Shown here: in pieces, positions 15,714 through 25,233 of the stretch
How positions within the stretch are numbered: the first letter of the stretch is position 1
Layout: every line of letters begins with the position of its first letter
NCBI GenBank assembly: GCA_041397645.1
Contig: JAWKWE010000005.1
Location: 186,001 to 250,000, forward strand
From: Hyphomicrobiaceae bacterium
GTDB taxonomy: Bacteria; Pseudomonadota; Alphaproteobacteria; Rhizobiales; Hyphomicrobiaceae
Length of the DNA stretch: 64,000 bases
Direction of reading: 5' to 3'
Made by a program: the position numbers and the translations under genes
The notes under the pieces: generated by a model
Database searches by the model: none
Seen by the model: only the letters and a program-made list of their open reading frames with translations
Told to the model about the DNA's origin: nothing

Positions 15714-18548
15714 TCAGCTTTGGCTGGATTCTTCAGGCTTGTTGAAGATCAACCTCTGGTACACGAGGCCGATGCCGATGAGCACCGCGCCCAGGCAAAT
15801 GAACGAAAGCGCTCGCCACAGTCCGCCTATCCCGGCCAAATCGTACAGCGTCACCTTCAGCGCAGCTAAGGTTACCAAGACTGCAGACGCAATTCGCGCC
15901 TCCAGCGACGAACGCCACAAGCCGTAGGCAAGGAGAACGATTCCGAGCATCAACCATGCGACGGACATCGCCCAGCTCTCAGGATCCGACGTGTTGAGCC
16001 ATTGTGCGATGCGTGAGCCGTGGAATGCATGGCGCGTTTCCAGCGTCACATAGAGAAAAATCAAACCGACAGCGAGCACGCCAGCAGCGCGCGTATACCA
16101 CAGAGGGCGGAAATTTCGCGCGTGCCGCGCAACGTAAAGGGCGCATAAGCCCGGAAGTAGATAAGCAGGCAACAACGTCGAGATGATCGTGCGCCCGCCA
16201 ATTTCATCACCCGTGAAGTAGGGGTTAGCACCTACCAGCAGTCCGAACATTGCAATCGCGATGGCGACAGCGCCGAGCACCATCGAGGCAATATCGAAAA
16301 CCGGATTGCGCTTGGCGAAATTCATGCGTGCCAGTCCCAATGACATGAGCATGGCGACGAGCGCTGTTAATCCGGCTTCGACATGCCCAACCGCGGGTTG
16401 CAAAATGTCGCCGTCGTTAAGGAAGTGTCTTATTTCAAAAAATGCCAGCAAGGCTGTGAAGGACACCGCCAGGCTGTCGCAGATGCGTACCGCCGTTGTC
16501 TGCTCGCTGCTGCGTTCCAATAGCCGGGCGGACTGCCAGAATGCTAGCGCGGGAACGCCATAGCCAAGTAGCAGCCAGTTAAAGAGCGGTGTGGCGCCAA
16601 CTCCTTCACGTCCCATGATGTGCGGATCCCACGCAAGACGCGCCGCGATGATGGCACCCAAAGCGGTGACCACGTGCCGCAAAAGAGGAAGCCCGCGAAG
16701 CGACGCTACATAGGCTGTCCCCAGGGCTGTGAGCGCAAGGGCGACGGTGAGATAGCCGCGCGACAGGCTCGCGGCCATCGCAAATCCCAAAGCGCCAATT
16801 GCGGCAGCGGCGAACGCGCCGGCGGCGAAATGATATGCGGGAACGGAGTTGTCGCGATCAGCCTTGTCAAACTGCGACGCGATCACGGCGTAGACCGCCG
16901 CAAGCGATGTGCCTCCGAGTGCAAACGCAATCGAGGTGTCGAATTGCGTGACGCGCAGATACGCTAGGATGAGTGCAAGTAAAGGCGAGAGTGTTGCAGC
17001 GGCGGCGTAGATCGCCGTCGTCGGGACCGGGAGCAGCGGACCACGCCAGATACGATATCCCGCAATACCGGCGGGCAATAACGTCCACCATGCGGATGCA
17101 GCGAGGTAGTTCGATACGTTATCGGGCAGGCGCAGCAAGCGCGCAGCATAGGGTGCAAGCAATGTGCGATCAGGCGGCATGTAAAGTCCGGGCCACATCG
17201 ACAGAGCAACGAGCGCCGTCAGTCCCGCCAACGCGACGGCAACGGCGGCAGGCGGCGATAGCCATCCGGTAAAAGTCAAGATTGCGATGGCAAGGATAAG
17301 AGTGGGGCTCCACTGCCACGATGAGAAAGGTACGACCGTCAGATAGGCGACGATGAGAACCGTCACTACCGCCAGCGCACCCAACGCAGCCAAATCCGTT
17401 TTGGCTTCACGGTCGCGTTGTCCCACATGCGGTTCATACGCGAAGAAGAACGCAACCAGCGCCGACTGCGCCAGTACGTGGGCCATTGTCGCAGTGGTAT
17501 TGGGGTCGTCGCTTGTCGCGCCGAAGGCAAGTCCAAGCATCATGCCGAGCCCCCACGCTGCCGCGCCCACGAGCGTGCAGACCGCAAGCCATAGCCATCC
17601 GCGCGTGCGCGAAAGGACGTACGCCGCTGCCGCCACAACAGCAAAGTAGATTGCCAGTGGCCAGAAGCTCGGAGAGTCAGAGGATACGAGCGCAGGAGCT
17701 GCGAATGCGCCGACGAGGCCGAGACCGGCGAGTGCGGGCCCGTGCAGGGCCGATGCGAGCATGGTGAGAATGCCTGTGGCACCCAACAGCACAAATGCAG
17801 CTGCGGGGCCGATGAAGCCGTAGAGCGCGTGCGCCGCGTAGATCGTTCCAAAGGCGACGATGGTTCCAGCCGCTGTGAGCACACTCGGAATATGCGCTGG
17901 TGGTATTGCGTCTGTTGGAAGCGTCCACTTGAAGTCGTGGCGGCGCATCCATTCCGCCCCGCCGATCAAAGTAGCGGCCAGGAGCGCGCCCAAGAAAATG
18001 CGCACGCCGGGACCGATGAGTCCGGCCTCGATAGAATAGCGCACGAGAAAGAGCCCGCCGAGTGCAAGTGCCGCACCGCCGGCCCAGACGGCCCATCGCG
18101 TGCCGACGACTTCCTCGAAGCTCCCGCGCGTAGGTGGCTGGGGTGTTTCCGCGCCGCTCCCGGCAGCCGATTTTTGTCCGCCCGTAACGGCAGGCACGCT
18201 TGCAGCCGGCCCGACTGGAACTGGCAATGGTTGTGGACGGCTCGGACTTGTCTGCACCGGTTCGGGTTTTCCCGGCGTGGCGGGTTGTTCTTGAAGCTCC
18301 GGTTCTTTTGGCGCTGGGCTCGTGCGCGGCGTGGGTTGTGCTTCGGTCTCGGACGCGGAGCTGGGTGTCGGTTCGCTCCTGCCTCCGAGTGGCGCACGCC
18401 GGTTTGTAAGGTCGTCGCGCAAACCGTCGATCGCACGCTCCATATAGTCGAGGCGCGTAGCAAGTTTATTGATGCGGTTGCGAGCCCGGAGCGACATCAC
18501 GAATGCCGCGATCAGCAGTAGTGAACTTATGAAGCCGCCAAGCAGCAT
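15714..18548 (-). CDS. DUF2339 family large polytopic membrane protein
   Basis: This is a 944-residue protein of the DUF2339 family. It has an N-terminal membrane anchor (~1-18), a coiled-coil-like segment (RINKLATRLDYMERAIDGLRDD) and a Pro/Ser/Thr-rich linker (~50-135). More than twenty predicted hydrophobic segments follow, starting near FEEVVGTRWAVWAGGAALAL. Family members are very hydrophobic and have no settled function. The gene stands 48 bases from the next leftward gene upstream, so the two may share a transcript. No catalytic motif is visible. Confidence 0.88.
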   Translation of the reverse strand: MLLGGFISSLLLIAAFVMSLRARNRINKLATRLDYMERAIDGLRDDLTNRRAPLGGRSEPTPSSASETEAQPTPRTSPAPKEPELQEQPATPGKPEPVQTSPSRPQPLPVPVGPAASVPAVTGGQKSAAGSGAETPQPPTRGSFEEVVGTRWAVWAGGAALALGGLFLVRYSIEAGLIGPGVRIFLGALLAATLIGGAEWMRRHDFKWTLPTDAIPPAHIPSVLTAAGTIVAFGTIYAAHALYGFIGPAAAFVLLGATGILTMLASALHGPALAGLGLVGAFAAPALVSSDSPSFWPLAIYFAVVAAAAYVLSRTRGWLWLAVCTLVGAAAWGLGMMLGLAFGATSDDPNTTATMAHVLAQSALVAFFFAYEPHVGQRDREAKTDLAALGALAVVTVLIVAYLTVVPFSSWQWSPTLILAIAILTFTGWLSPPAAVAVALAGLTALVALSMWPGLYMPPDRTLLAPYAARLLRLPDNVSNYLAASAWWTLLPAGIAGYRIWRGPLLPVPTTAIYAAAATLSPLLALILAYLRVTQFDTSIAFALGGTSLAAVYAVIASQFDKADRDNSVPAYHFAAGAFAAAAIGALGFAMAASLSRGYLTVALALTALGTAYVASLRGLPLLRHVVTALGAIIAARLAWDPHIMGREGVGATPLFNWLLLGYGVPALAFWQSARLLERSSEQTTAVRICDSLAVSFTALLAFFEIRHFLNDGDILQPAVGHVEAGLTALVAMLMSLGLARMNFAKRNPVFDIASMVLGAVAIAIAMFGLLVGANPYFTGDEIGGRTIISTLLPAYLLPGLCALYVARHARNFRPLWYTRAAGVLAVGLIFLYVTLETRHAFHGSRIAQWLNTSDPESWAMSVAWLMLGIVLLAYGLWRSSLEARIASAVLVTLAALKVTLYDLAGIGGLWRALSFICLGAVLIGIGLVYQRLIFNKPEESSQS

Positions 18549-18596
18549 GCGATGCGATCCTGATGTGCGCTCGCCACCCTGGCGGCCGCCAGCCGC

Positions 18597-19094
18597 TTAT
18601 GCGTCGATCGCTTTCTTTACCTCGAAGACTTCCATGATGCGGCAGCCCCGGTGCGGGCCGTCGACCACGAAGGTCCACTTTCCTTCCGTGAACGTGTCAC
18701 ACATCTTTACGCCTTTTACGAGGATCCAGTGGCCTTCTTTGCCCTTATGAATGGCCAGGATGTAATAGGACCAGGCGTTGCGCGGCTTTTGCATCCACGT
18801 CCACAGGGTCGGACGCTCTTTGCGCGCCTTGTTGAGGTGGGTTTCCTTCAGCACCATCCGGTAGCCGAAATGCGCCAGTGCAGCCTCTACCTCGTCGGAG
18901 TAGGTGCCACGGACGACAGGCTTGCGGCCCGCAGGGATATCCCGGCCAGCCCGGATCACGTCCTCGATCTTGGAAATGCCGTATCCGGTGATCGCGGACA
19001 GCACATAGGGCCCGCAAAAGGCAACCCGGCCGGTGTCATTGGTGACCGTATTAAGGCTAGAGGCCGGCCGCCCGGCGCTTACGGGGTCGTCCAT
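18597..19094 (-). CDS. Hypothetical protein, possible papain-like (C39-like) cysteine peptidase fold
   Basis: This is a 165-residue protein without a signal peptide. The segment VAFCGPYVLSAITG (Cys27) resembles the catalytic-Cys helix of C39 or papain-like peptidases, which often read CGP-x2-L-x3-TG. His122 in EGHWILVKG and Asp145 in TFVVDGPHRG follow in the order and spacing expected of a Cys-His-Asp triad. No known family name can be assigned with certainty. I placed the start at ATG 19094 behind AAGGGTG. The longer frame would run into the promoter of the divergent malonyl-CoA decarboxylase gene. It may be phage- or toxin-related, or a housekeeping peptidase; the sequence does not decide. 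Confidence 0.65.
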   Translation of the reverse strand: MDDPVSAGRPASSLNTVTNDTGRVAFCGPYVLSAITGYGISKIEDVIRAGRDIPAGRKPVVRGTYSDEVEAALAHFGYRMVLKETHLNKARKERPTLWTWMQKPRNAWSYYILAIHKGKEGHWILVKGVKMCDTFTEGKWTFVVDGPHRGCRIMEVFEVKKAIDA

Positions 19095-19205
19095 GGTGAA
19101 AGCACCCTTGCGCGAAACGATGATGAGACCGACATGCTGATAGGCTATCGTTAGCGAAACGTTAACGCGCAGCCCTAAACCCGTGTGATTTCGGAGGTCC
19201 GGCAT

Positions 19206-20645
19206 TTGAACGTTTCATTCCTTCAGGAAATGATGAACACGCTTGCCGAACAGAGCCGGGCGCTTCTGCCCAAGTCGCTGTTTGGCTCCGAAGACGAGGA
19301 CAATATCGAGGCGCTGTCGCGTGCGTTGATATCAGGGCGGGGCGAGGCGTCGGGCGTTGCCATCGCTCGCCAGCTTCTCAACCGGCTGAAATCCGCCACG
19401 CCGGAAGAGCGCAAGCACTTCTACACCTATCTCGCGGAGGAGCTGCAACCCGATCAGGCTCAAGTCCGGGCGGCGGCGGAGGCCTATCTGGCGCACTCAG
19501 GTCCCGAAACACTCCGGGCGCTACATCAGGCAACGGTAAGCCCGAGACGCGAGTTCTTCCGCCGATTGAACTTGGCGCCCGGCGCTACCGCCGAACTCGT
19601 CGCCTTGCGACATGAGATGTTGCGTTTACGCAAATCGGAGCCCGCCGTTTCGATCATCGATGCGGATCTGGAACGGCTGCTTCAGACTTGGTTCAATCGC
19701 GGCTTTCTGGTCCTGCGCCGCATCGACTGGCAGACGCCAGCGGCTATCCTGGAAAAAATCATCGCGTATGAGGCCGTTCACGAGATCAAGGGCTGGGATG
19801 ATCTGCGCCGCCGATTGGATCCCATGGATAGGCGCTGCTTTGCCTTCTTCCATCCCTCGCTGGTGGATGAGCCGCTGATCTTTGTCGAGGTCGCGCTTGC
19901 AAGCGAAGTGCCCGACGCCATCGAGCCATTGCTCGAAGCGCGCCGCGGGCCTGCCGATGTGGAACCGACGACCGCCGTCTTCTATTCGATCTCCAACTGC
20001 CAGGATGGTCTTAAGGGGATTTCGTTCGGCAATTTCCTGCTCAAGCAGGTGGTGGAGGAACTCGTGCGCGAGCTTCCCTCGCTCAAGACATTCGTGACGT
20101 TGTCGCCCGTTCCCCACTTTGCCCGCTGGCTTGACCGAGCGATTGCGAGCGGAGATGCAAAGCTCGTTTCGCCGCAGGACCGCGAGATCCTAGCCGTTTT
20201 GCGCGATCCGCGCTGGACGGAAGTGGCGCGCGAATTGGGGCCGCAGGCCGCCCCTCTAAGAACCGTGCTATTGCAACTCGCAGCGCATTATTTCCTGCTG
20301 GCAAAGTCCAGCGATCAGCGTCCGGTCGATCCGGTTGCGCGCTTCCACCTAGGCAATGGCGCGCGGCTTGAGCGGATCAATTGGCTCGCGGATACTTCCG
20401 AGAAGGGCCTGCGCGAGGCCCACGGCCTCATGGTCAACTATCGTTACGAGTTATCGGAGATCGAGAAAAACCATGAAGCTTATGCTGCCGACGGCACGGT
20501 TGCCGCCGCGCGCGCCGTTCGGGCCTTGCTGAAGGCGCCAGCGAAGCAGAAAACGGCTGCCTCCGGCGATCGGGAGCCGGTTGCCGCTGCCGAAGGAACG
20601 CTGGCCATTACGGCCCGCAAAAGCAAGGATTTGCTCCGCCGGTGA
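19206..20645 (+). CDS. Malonyl-CoA decarboxylase
   Basis: This 479-residue protein matches malonyl-CoA decarboxylase. It has an N-terminal helical domain (~1-165) and a C-terminal GNAT-like catalytic domain. Visible family motifs are CFAFFHPSLVDEPLIFVEVAL, YSISNCQDGLKGISFGNFL (catalytic Ser region) and FVTLSPVPHFARWL (catalytic His). It converts malonyl-CoA to acetyl-CoA and CO2. The start is TTG at 19206, chosen because a perfect GGAGG lies eight bases upstream; an in-frame GTG at 19185 and ATGs at 19230/19233 are worse placed. No malonyl-CoA synthetase or transporter is nearby. Confidence 0.93.
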   Translation: MNVSFLQEMMNTLAEQSRALLPKSLFGSEDEDNIEALSRALISGRGEASGVAIARQLLNRLKSATPEERKHFYTYLAEELQPDQAQVRAAAEAYLAHSGPETLRALHQATVSPRREFFRRLNLAPGATAELVALRHEMLRLRKSEPAVSIIDADLERLLQTWFNRGFLVLRRIDWQTPAAILEKIIAYEAVHEIKGWDDLRRRLDPMDRRCFAFFHPSLVDEPLIFVEVALASEVPDAIEPLLEARRGPADVEPTTAVFYSISNCQDGLKGISFGNFLLKQVVEELVRELPSLKTFVTLSPVPHFARWLDRAIASGDAKLVSPQDREILAVLRDPRWTEVARELGPQAAPLRTVLLQLAAHYFLLAKSSDQRPVDPVARFHLGNGARLERINWLADTSEKGLREAHGLMVNYRYELSEIEKNHEAYAADGTVAAARAVRALLKAPAKQKTAASGDREPVAAAEGTLAITARKSKDLLRR

Positions 20646-20774
20646 GCCGGCAAAAAGTTGGCGTCGGCGCGATATCTGAGCAGAGACTTGTTTTGCCGTT
20701 TCTGGCATGCACTATGCTCGAAACTATCGATCACCTGGCGGTACTGCCGCCTGAATGAATGACAGAGGCCCGCT

Positions 20775-21752
20775 ATGCGTTACGGCGACGATGATAGGCA
20801 AAGCACGAACGTTGAGGATCGCCGGGGCGAAGGTGGCTTTGGCGGGGGCCGTGGCATACGAATTCCGATCGGTGGCGGGGGCGGATTCAGCCTGACCACG
20901 CTGCTGATCATCGGCGCCATCATGTTGTTCATGGGTATCAACCCGCTCGATATTCTGCTTGGGCCGCAAGGCGGCGGTGGCGGCGGCAAGATCGAGATGC
21001 CGCAACTGCCACACTCGGAGACGCAATCGCCTTCGGGCCGCACGCAGGTCGACATTCCCGGGCTTCCCGGCGAAGGCAAGACGACCACAGCAACCGGGCC
21101 GGAGAGCGAGGACCAGATGAAGGTCTTCATCTCGCGCGTCCTCGCCGACACAGAGGATGTGTGGACGCGCGTATTCAAGAGCTTTGGTCAGACTTATCGG
21201 GATCCGCCGCTGGTGCTGTTCTCCGGCTATACGCGCACCGCGTGCGGCGCGGGCCAAGCCGCGATGGGTCCGTTCTATTGTCCGCTGGACCAGAAGGTCT
21301 ACATCGACCTAGCTTTCTATGAGCAGATGAAACGTCAATTCAACGCGGGCGGCGACTTCGCGCAGGCCTATGTCATTGCCCATGAGGTTGGCCATCACGT
21401 TCAGTACCTGCTTGGCATTGCCGAGCGTGTTCAGGAACTGAAGGGCCGCGTCGATGAACGCACGGCCAACCAGATTCAGGTCCGCATGGAGTTGCAGGCT
21501 GATTGCCTTGCTGGCGTTTGGGCGAACCTCAACGACCAGATGAAGAACAGGCTGCAGCCGGGCGATGTCGAGGAGGCTCTCAACGCGGCGACCCAGATCG
21601 GCGATGACATGATTCAACGCAAGATGACGGGACGTGTGGTACCCGACGCTTTCACGCACGGAACCTCCAAGCAGCGCGTTCGCTGGTTCACACAGGGGTT
21701 GCGCGAGGGACGTATGGAAGTTTGCGACACTTTCAATGCCACCGACCTTTGA
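20775..21752 (+). CDS. Membrane-anchored neutral zinc metallopeptidase (YpfJ family)
   Basis: This is a 325-residue protein. Residues 1-35 are charged and Gly-rich, one transmembrane helix follows (~40-56, LTTLLIIGAIMLFMGINPL), then a Pro/Gly linker and a peptidase-like domain. The zinc motif HEVGHHVQ is near residue 211, and the downstream RMELQADCLAGVW supplies the third ligand region. This is the layout of the YpfJ/KPN_00809 family. The substrate is unknown. It follows malonyl-CoA decarboxylase by 130 bp and ends before a strong hairpin. Confidence 0.9.
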   Translation: MRYGDDDRQSTNVEDRRGEGGFGGGRGIRIPIGGGGGFSLTTLLIIGAIMLFMGINPLDILLGPQGGGGGGKIEMPQLPHSETQSPSGRTQVDIPGLPGEGKTTTATGPESEDQMKVFISRVLADTEDVWTRVFKSFGQTYRDPPLVLFSGYTRTACGAGQAAMGPFYCPLDQKVYIDLAFYEQMKRQFNAGGDFAQAYVIAHEVGHHVQYLLGIAERVQELKGRVDERTANQIQVRMELQADCLAGVWANLNDQMKNRLQPGDVEEALNAATQIGDDMIQRKMTGRVVPDAFTHGTSKQRVRWFTQGLREGRMEVCDTFNATDL

Positions 21753-21790
21753 GGGCGGATGAGACGGGCGACGCAATTGGTTGAGGCTTG

Positions 21791-21818
21791 ATCGCGGTCA
21801 GCTTGCGCTGACCGCGAT
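21791..21818. terminator. Perfect 12-bp hairpin after the metallopeptidase gene
   Basis: ATCGCGGTCAGC and GCTGACCGCGAT pair perfectly around a TTGC loop, 38 bases past the stop. There is no proper T-tract, so it may terminate weakly or protect the 3' end. Confidence 0.6.
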
Positions 21819-21903
21819 TGGCTTAAATATCGCCAATGGCGCTGGTGAGGTTTTGTGAGATCAGCGTAAGCCCTACGGAATAGACGTACGTCAGGAGGCG
21901 GCG

Positions 21904-22119
21904 ATGACCACAAACATGTCCAATCTCGACCGCGGAGCACGCCTTATCGTTGGAGCCATACTTATTGCGTTGGCTCTGGGGTTGCACGATCCCGCCAACT
22001 TGCCAGCTTCAAAGATGTGGTGGGGCTGGATCGGCGTCATTCCTATCGTGACGGCTTTGGTCGGATGGTGCCCACTGTACCGCGTCTTTGGCTTTAGTAC
22101 CTGTAAAAGGGCGGACTAA
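21904..22119 (+). CDS. DUF2892 family small membrane protein
   Basis: This is a 71-residue protein with the DUF2892 (YgaP-like) pattern. The N-terminus is MSNLDRGARLIVGAILIALAL, a second helix follows (WWGWIGVIPIVTALVGWCPLYRVFG), and the end is Cys-containing (FSTCKRAD). Such proteins occur alone or fused to rhodanese domains; their function is not clear. The start is strongly supported by AGGAGG. No rhodanese gene is adjacent. Confidence 0.85.
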   Translation: MTTNMSNLDRGARLIVGAILIALALGLHDPANLPASKMWWGWIGVIPIVTALVGWCPLYRVFGFSTCKRAD

Positions 22120-22200
22120 GCCGCGCGCGAACGCACCAACGCTTTGCCTGCACTGGTGCGAGTTAAGAGGCGTATCCGCACCCCTCCAACCTTTCAGAAT

Positions 22201-23328
22201 TCACAGTGCGGCGCCGATGTAGTTGGCCACCGTGCACGGCACGTTCTGAGCAATCAACGACTTGCACAAGCGTTGCGCCTCAGCCGTCGATTTTAGCGGG
22301 CCAGCGATCAGGTCGTAGGTCGGATTGGACATGTCGCCTCGGGCCACGTAGCGCGGCCGGAGTCCATTCAAGCTGTCGCGGTGGCGGTCTGCCAATAAGC
22401 TCCAGCTTAGACGCAACGAGTCGAGCGACGCGCCGGACGAGATCTGAACGCCAATGCCGGCGCCGGCCGTTTTTACTTCAGTCGCGCCGAAATCCACCGG
22501 ATCGCTGGAAACATCCGCGACAGTGGACTTCCAGGATTTCGCTTGTGCTTCCTTGGCTGGAGCTTCCTTCGCTGGCGGGGCGGATTTGGCAGTCTTGATG
22601 GGCTTGGCGTCCTGCGTCACGCTTCCGGTTTCCAGGCTGCTCTCGGGAGGTGCATTCACGAGCTTAGGCTGCTGCGGCGATCCGGCTTGCTTGCCGGTTG
22701 AGGCATGTGTTTCGGGTGTTAGAACGGCTTTTGGCGCGGTGACGGCGCGCTGGCCCTGGTTGCCGTCGGGTTGCGGCTCGGAAGTGTCGAGAGCTGCACC
22801 CGACGAATGCGCAAGGCGGTCCTGCAGCGCTACCAGTTGAGCGCTGAGGGCTTTTGTCTGTTCGGCTGAGGTCGCAACTTCGGTCTTCACCTTCGCGATC
22901 TCAAGCTGCACCTGGGCCATGCTCTCCTTTAGGCCGCTGACGTCGCTGACGAGCCGGGCGGCAGCGCGCTGCCCCTGGCTGGATTGCGGATCGGTGATGT
23001 ACGCGGAGGTCGGAGAGAGATCATCAATCAACGCAGGTTCTACCAGCATGATCCCCATGTAGGCTGCGGCCACCAAACCGAGCATCGACCACAACACGAC
23101 CTTGGGCGTGAACAAGGGCCGCTTGGACAAGGGCACGCCAGATCCTTGCGCGAGAGCCCCTTGAGCGCCCGAACCGGGCAGGTTGGTCGGCGAGAAGTCT
23201 GCAAGTGAGGGTGCTGGCGACAAAGCGGGCTGTTGGGGCGGCAAAGGGCGGTGTCCGCCACTGGCGCCGGGAGCGGGCGGAGGCATCGCATGGCGAGGAC
23301 CTGGGCGGGCTGAGGGCGTCACGGTCAT
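22201..23328 (-). CDS. Single-pass membrane protein with a SPOR-like C-terminal domain
   Basis: This is a 375-residue protein. It has a Pro-rich cytoplasmic N-terminus (~1-72), one transmembrane helix (~76-97, VVLWSMLGLVAAAYMGIMLV), a coiled-coil segment (~120-170), a low-complexity Ala/Pro/Lys linker and a C-terminal ~80-residue domain (GVQISSGASLDSLRLSWSLL to the end). That domain looks like a SPOR peptidoglycan-binding domain, with IAGPLKSTAEAQRLCKSL as the second half. The type II topology plus SPOR suggests a cell-envelope or division role. No precise family is recognised and the SPOR call is moderate. Confidence 0.7.
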   Translation of the reverse strand: MTVTPSARPGPRHAMPPPAPGASGGHRPLPPQQPALSPAPSLADFSPTNLPGSGAQGALAQGSGVPLSKRPLFTPKVVLWSMLGLVAAAYMGIMLVEPALIDDLSPTSAYITDPQSSQGQRAAARLVSDVSGLKESMAQVQLEIAKVKTEVATSAEQTKALSAQLVALQDRLAHSSGAALDTSEPQPDGNQGQRAVTAPKAVLTPETHASTGKQAGSPQQPKLVNAPPESSLETGSVTQDAKPIKTAKSAPPAKEAPAKEAQAKSWKSTVADVSSDPVDFGATEVKTAGAGIGVQISSGASLDSLRLSWSLLADRHRDSLNGLRPRYVARGDMSNPTYDLIAGPLKSTAEAQRLCKSLIAQNVPCTVANYIGAAL

Positions 23329-23697
23329 AAAAAGCTATCCTGTAATCGTGTAGCAAAGATCAGCCCGCCTGAAATGCAATGGCCGTGCGGGTCGGCAAAA
23401 TGGGCATGCACGTGATTCGCAACTGAAATTGATGGTGACGAAGGGTTCGCCGGGCGGCAACGCTCCGGCGCGGAACTGGCAAGCGAACCTGTGGATGACG
23501 GCGTCGTGGTCACGGCCCAAATGCCTGATCGAGCCCATTTTGTGCCGATCGGCGGTAAATCCCCGCCGTTGCGTCATCAGTGTTAAAGACCCTCTCCCCT
23601 TGCCCAAGGTGGGCCCGCAAGGCTATGCGTGCACGCCGGGAACCCGCCGGCTCTGGACCGCGCTGGCGCGGGCGCAACCCCGATATCAGGATTGCCG
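23329..23697. other. Intergenic region between divergent genes
   Basis: This 369-bp stretch separates the leftward SPOR-like gene from rightward glmU. I see no gene with a ribosome binding site, and no tRNA. It should hold both promoters, but no clear -35/-10 pair was recognised. Confidence 0.5.
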
Positions 23698-25053
23698 ATG
23701 ACTGCCTCTCCGCTTCTCACGATCGTACTGGCTGCCGGCAAGGGCACCCGCATGAAGTCGGCGATGCCAAAGGTGCTGCACAAAGTGGCCGGCCGGAGCA
23801 TGCTGGGCCACGTTCTAGCCGTCGCGCAGTCGTCGAGAAGCGACCAGATCGCCGTTGTCATAGGCCCGGGCATGGATGCGGTGGAGAAGGCCGCGAAGGC
23901 AGATGCGCCGCAATCACAGATCTATATTCAACCGGTTCAACAGGGTACCGCCGACGCAGTGCTGGCGGCGCGCGAGGCGCTTGATGCGCATGGCGGCGAC
24001 GTGATCGTGCTGTACGCCGACACGCCACTGATCCGCGAGCAGACCATTGCGCGACTTCGCGAGCGTTTGGATATGGGCGCTGCCGTCGCGGTACTTGGCT
24101 TTCGATCACACAATCCCGCCGAATACGGCCGCTTGATTACAGGCACCAAGGACGAGCTGATTGCCATTCGCGAGTACAAGGATGCGAATGCGACCGAGCG
24201 CGCCATTGATTTGTGCAACTCGGGCGTGATCGCTTTTCGTGTGCCTAAACTATCAAGTTTGCTAGGGCGCATAGGCACCGCAAATGCCAAAGGGGAGTAT
24301 TATCTGACCGATGCGGTTGAGCTCGCCCGCGCAGACGGTCTTTCGGCCGCCGTTGTGGAGTGTGAGGAGGAAGAGGTGTTGGGCGTCAACGCCCGCGATC
24401 ACCTTGCGCACGCCGAAGCAATCTGGCAGCGCCGCCGTCGCAACGAGCTAATGCAGGAGGGCGTCACCATGATTGCGCCCGACACAGTATTCTTGTCGCA
24501 CGACACCCAGATCGCCCGCGACGTGATCGTCGAGCCTAACGTCTTTTTCGGGCTCGGCGTCTCGGTTGCGGAAGGCGCCGAGATCAAATCCAATTGCTAT
24601 CTCGAAGGTGCGAGTGTGGGGGCGCGTGCCCGCATCGGACCGTTCGCACGGCTGCGTCCGGGCGCAAAACTCGCCGAGGATGTCCACGTTGGAAACTTCG
24701 TCGAGATAAAGAATGTGGCGATGGGGCCAGGCGCTAAGGCTAATCATCTCGCCTATCTCGGCGACGGCAGCGTTGGGGCTAAGGCCAACGTCGGGGCGGG
24801 CACCATTTTCTGCAATTATGACGGTTTCAATAAGACCCGCACCGAGATCGGCGATGGCGCGTTCATAGGCTCGAACTCATCGCTCGTGGCGCCAGTCAAG
24901 ATCGGCGCAGGAGCTTACGTGGGGTCGGGCAGCGTCATCACCAAGGACGTGTCGGCGGGCAGTCTTGCTTTGGAGAGGGGTACCCAGGAAGAGCGGCCCG
25001 GTTGGGCTGAGAAATTCCGCACGATGATGGGGCGCCGTAAGGCCAAATCTTAA
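23698..25053 (+). CDS. glmU: Bifunctional UDP-GlcNAc pyrophosphorylase / GlcN-1-P acetyltransferase GlmU
   Basis: This is a 451-residue protein. The N-terminal nucleotidyltransferase domain (~1-230) starts LLTIVLAAGKGTRMKS and the C-terminal left-handed beta-helix acetyltransferase domain covers ~250-450. It makes UDP-GlcNAc for peptidoglycan and lipid A. I placed the start at ATG 23698, since the next residues match the family and AGGA lies upstream; the longer frame adds 23 unlikely residues. glmS, which makes the glucosamine-6-phosphate precursor, follows 180 bp later. Confidence 0.96.
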   Translation: MTASPLLTIVLAAGKGTRMKSAMPKVLHKVAGRSMLGHVLAVAQSSRSDQIAVVIGPGMDAVEKAAKADAPQSQIYIQPVQQGTADAVLAAREALDAHGGDVIVLYADTPLIREQTIARLRERLDMGAAVAVLGFRSHNPAEYGRLITGTKDELIAIREYKDANATERAIDLCNSGVIAFRVPKLSSLLGRIGTANAKGEYYLTDAVELARADGLSAAVVECEEEEVLGVNARDHLAHAEAIWQRRRRNELMQEGVTMIAPDTVFLSHDTQIARDVIVEPNVFFGLGVSVAEGAEIKSNCYLEGASVGARARIGPFARLRPGAKLAEDVHVGNFVEIKNVAMGPGAKANHLAYLGDGSVGAKANVGAGTIFCNYDGFNKTRTEIGDGAFIGSNSSLVAPVKIGAGAYVGSGSVITKDVSAGSLALERGTQEERPGWAEKFRTMMGRRKAKS

Positions 25054-25233
25054 CTGAGCACGCATTTTGCAAGGCTCGGTTCCGTAGTTATTGATAAGAT
25101 TTTGTTGGGCGTCAGACGCGTCATCCTGAAACATTCTGTGAGTTGAGCAACACGTTAACCTCGCTACCCTCGTTACGACGAGTCGGGGGCACGGGGCCGG
25201 CTTTCACAAATCAACGCATAAGGGTTTGACCGC

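Noticed and set aside
22132..22160. Inverted repeat CGCACCA/TGGTGCG between convergent genes
   Set aside because: The arms are only 7 bp with a 15-base loop and no T-run, so it is too weak to call a terminator.
25054..25233. glmS ribozyme leader
   Set aside because: No ribozyme core was recognised, and this riboswitch class is known mainly in Firmicutes.
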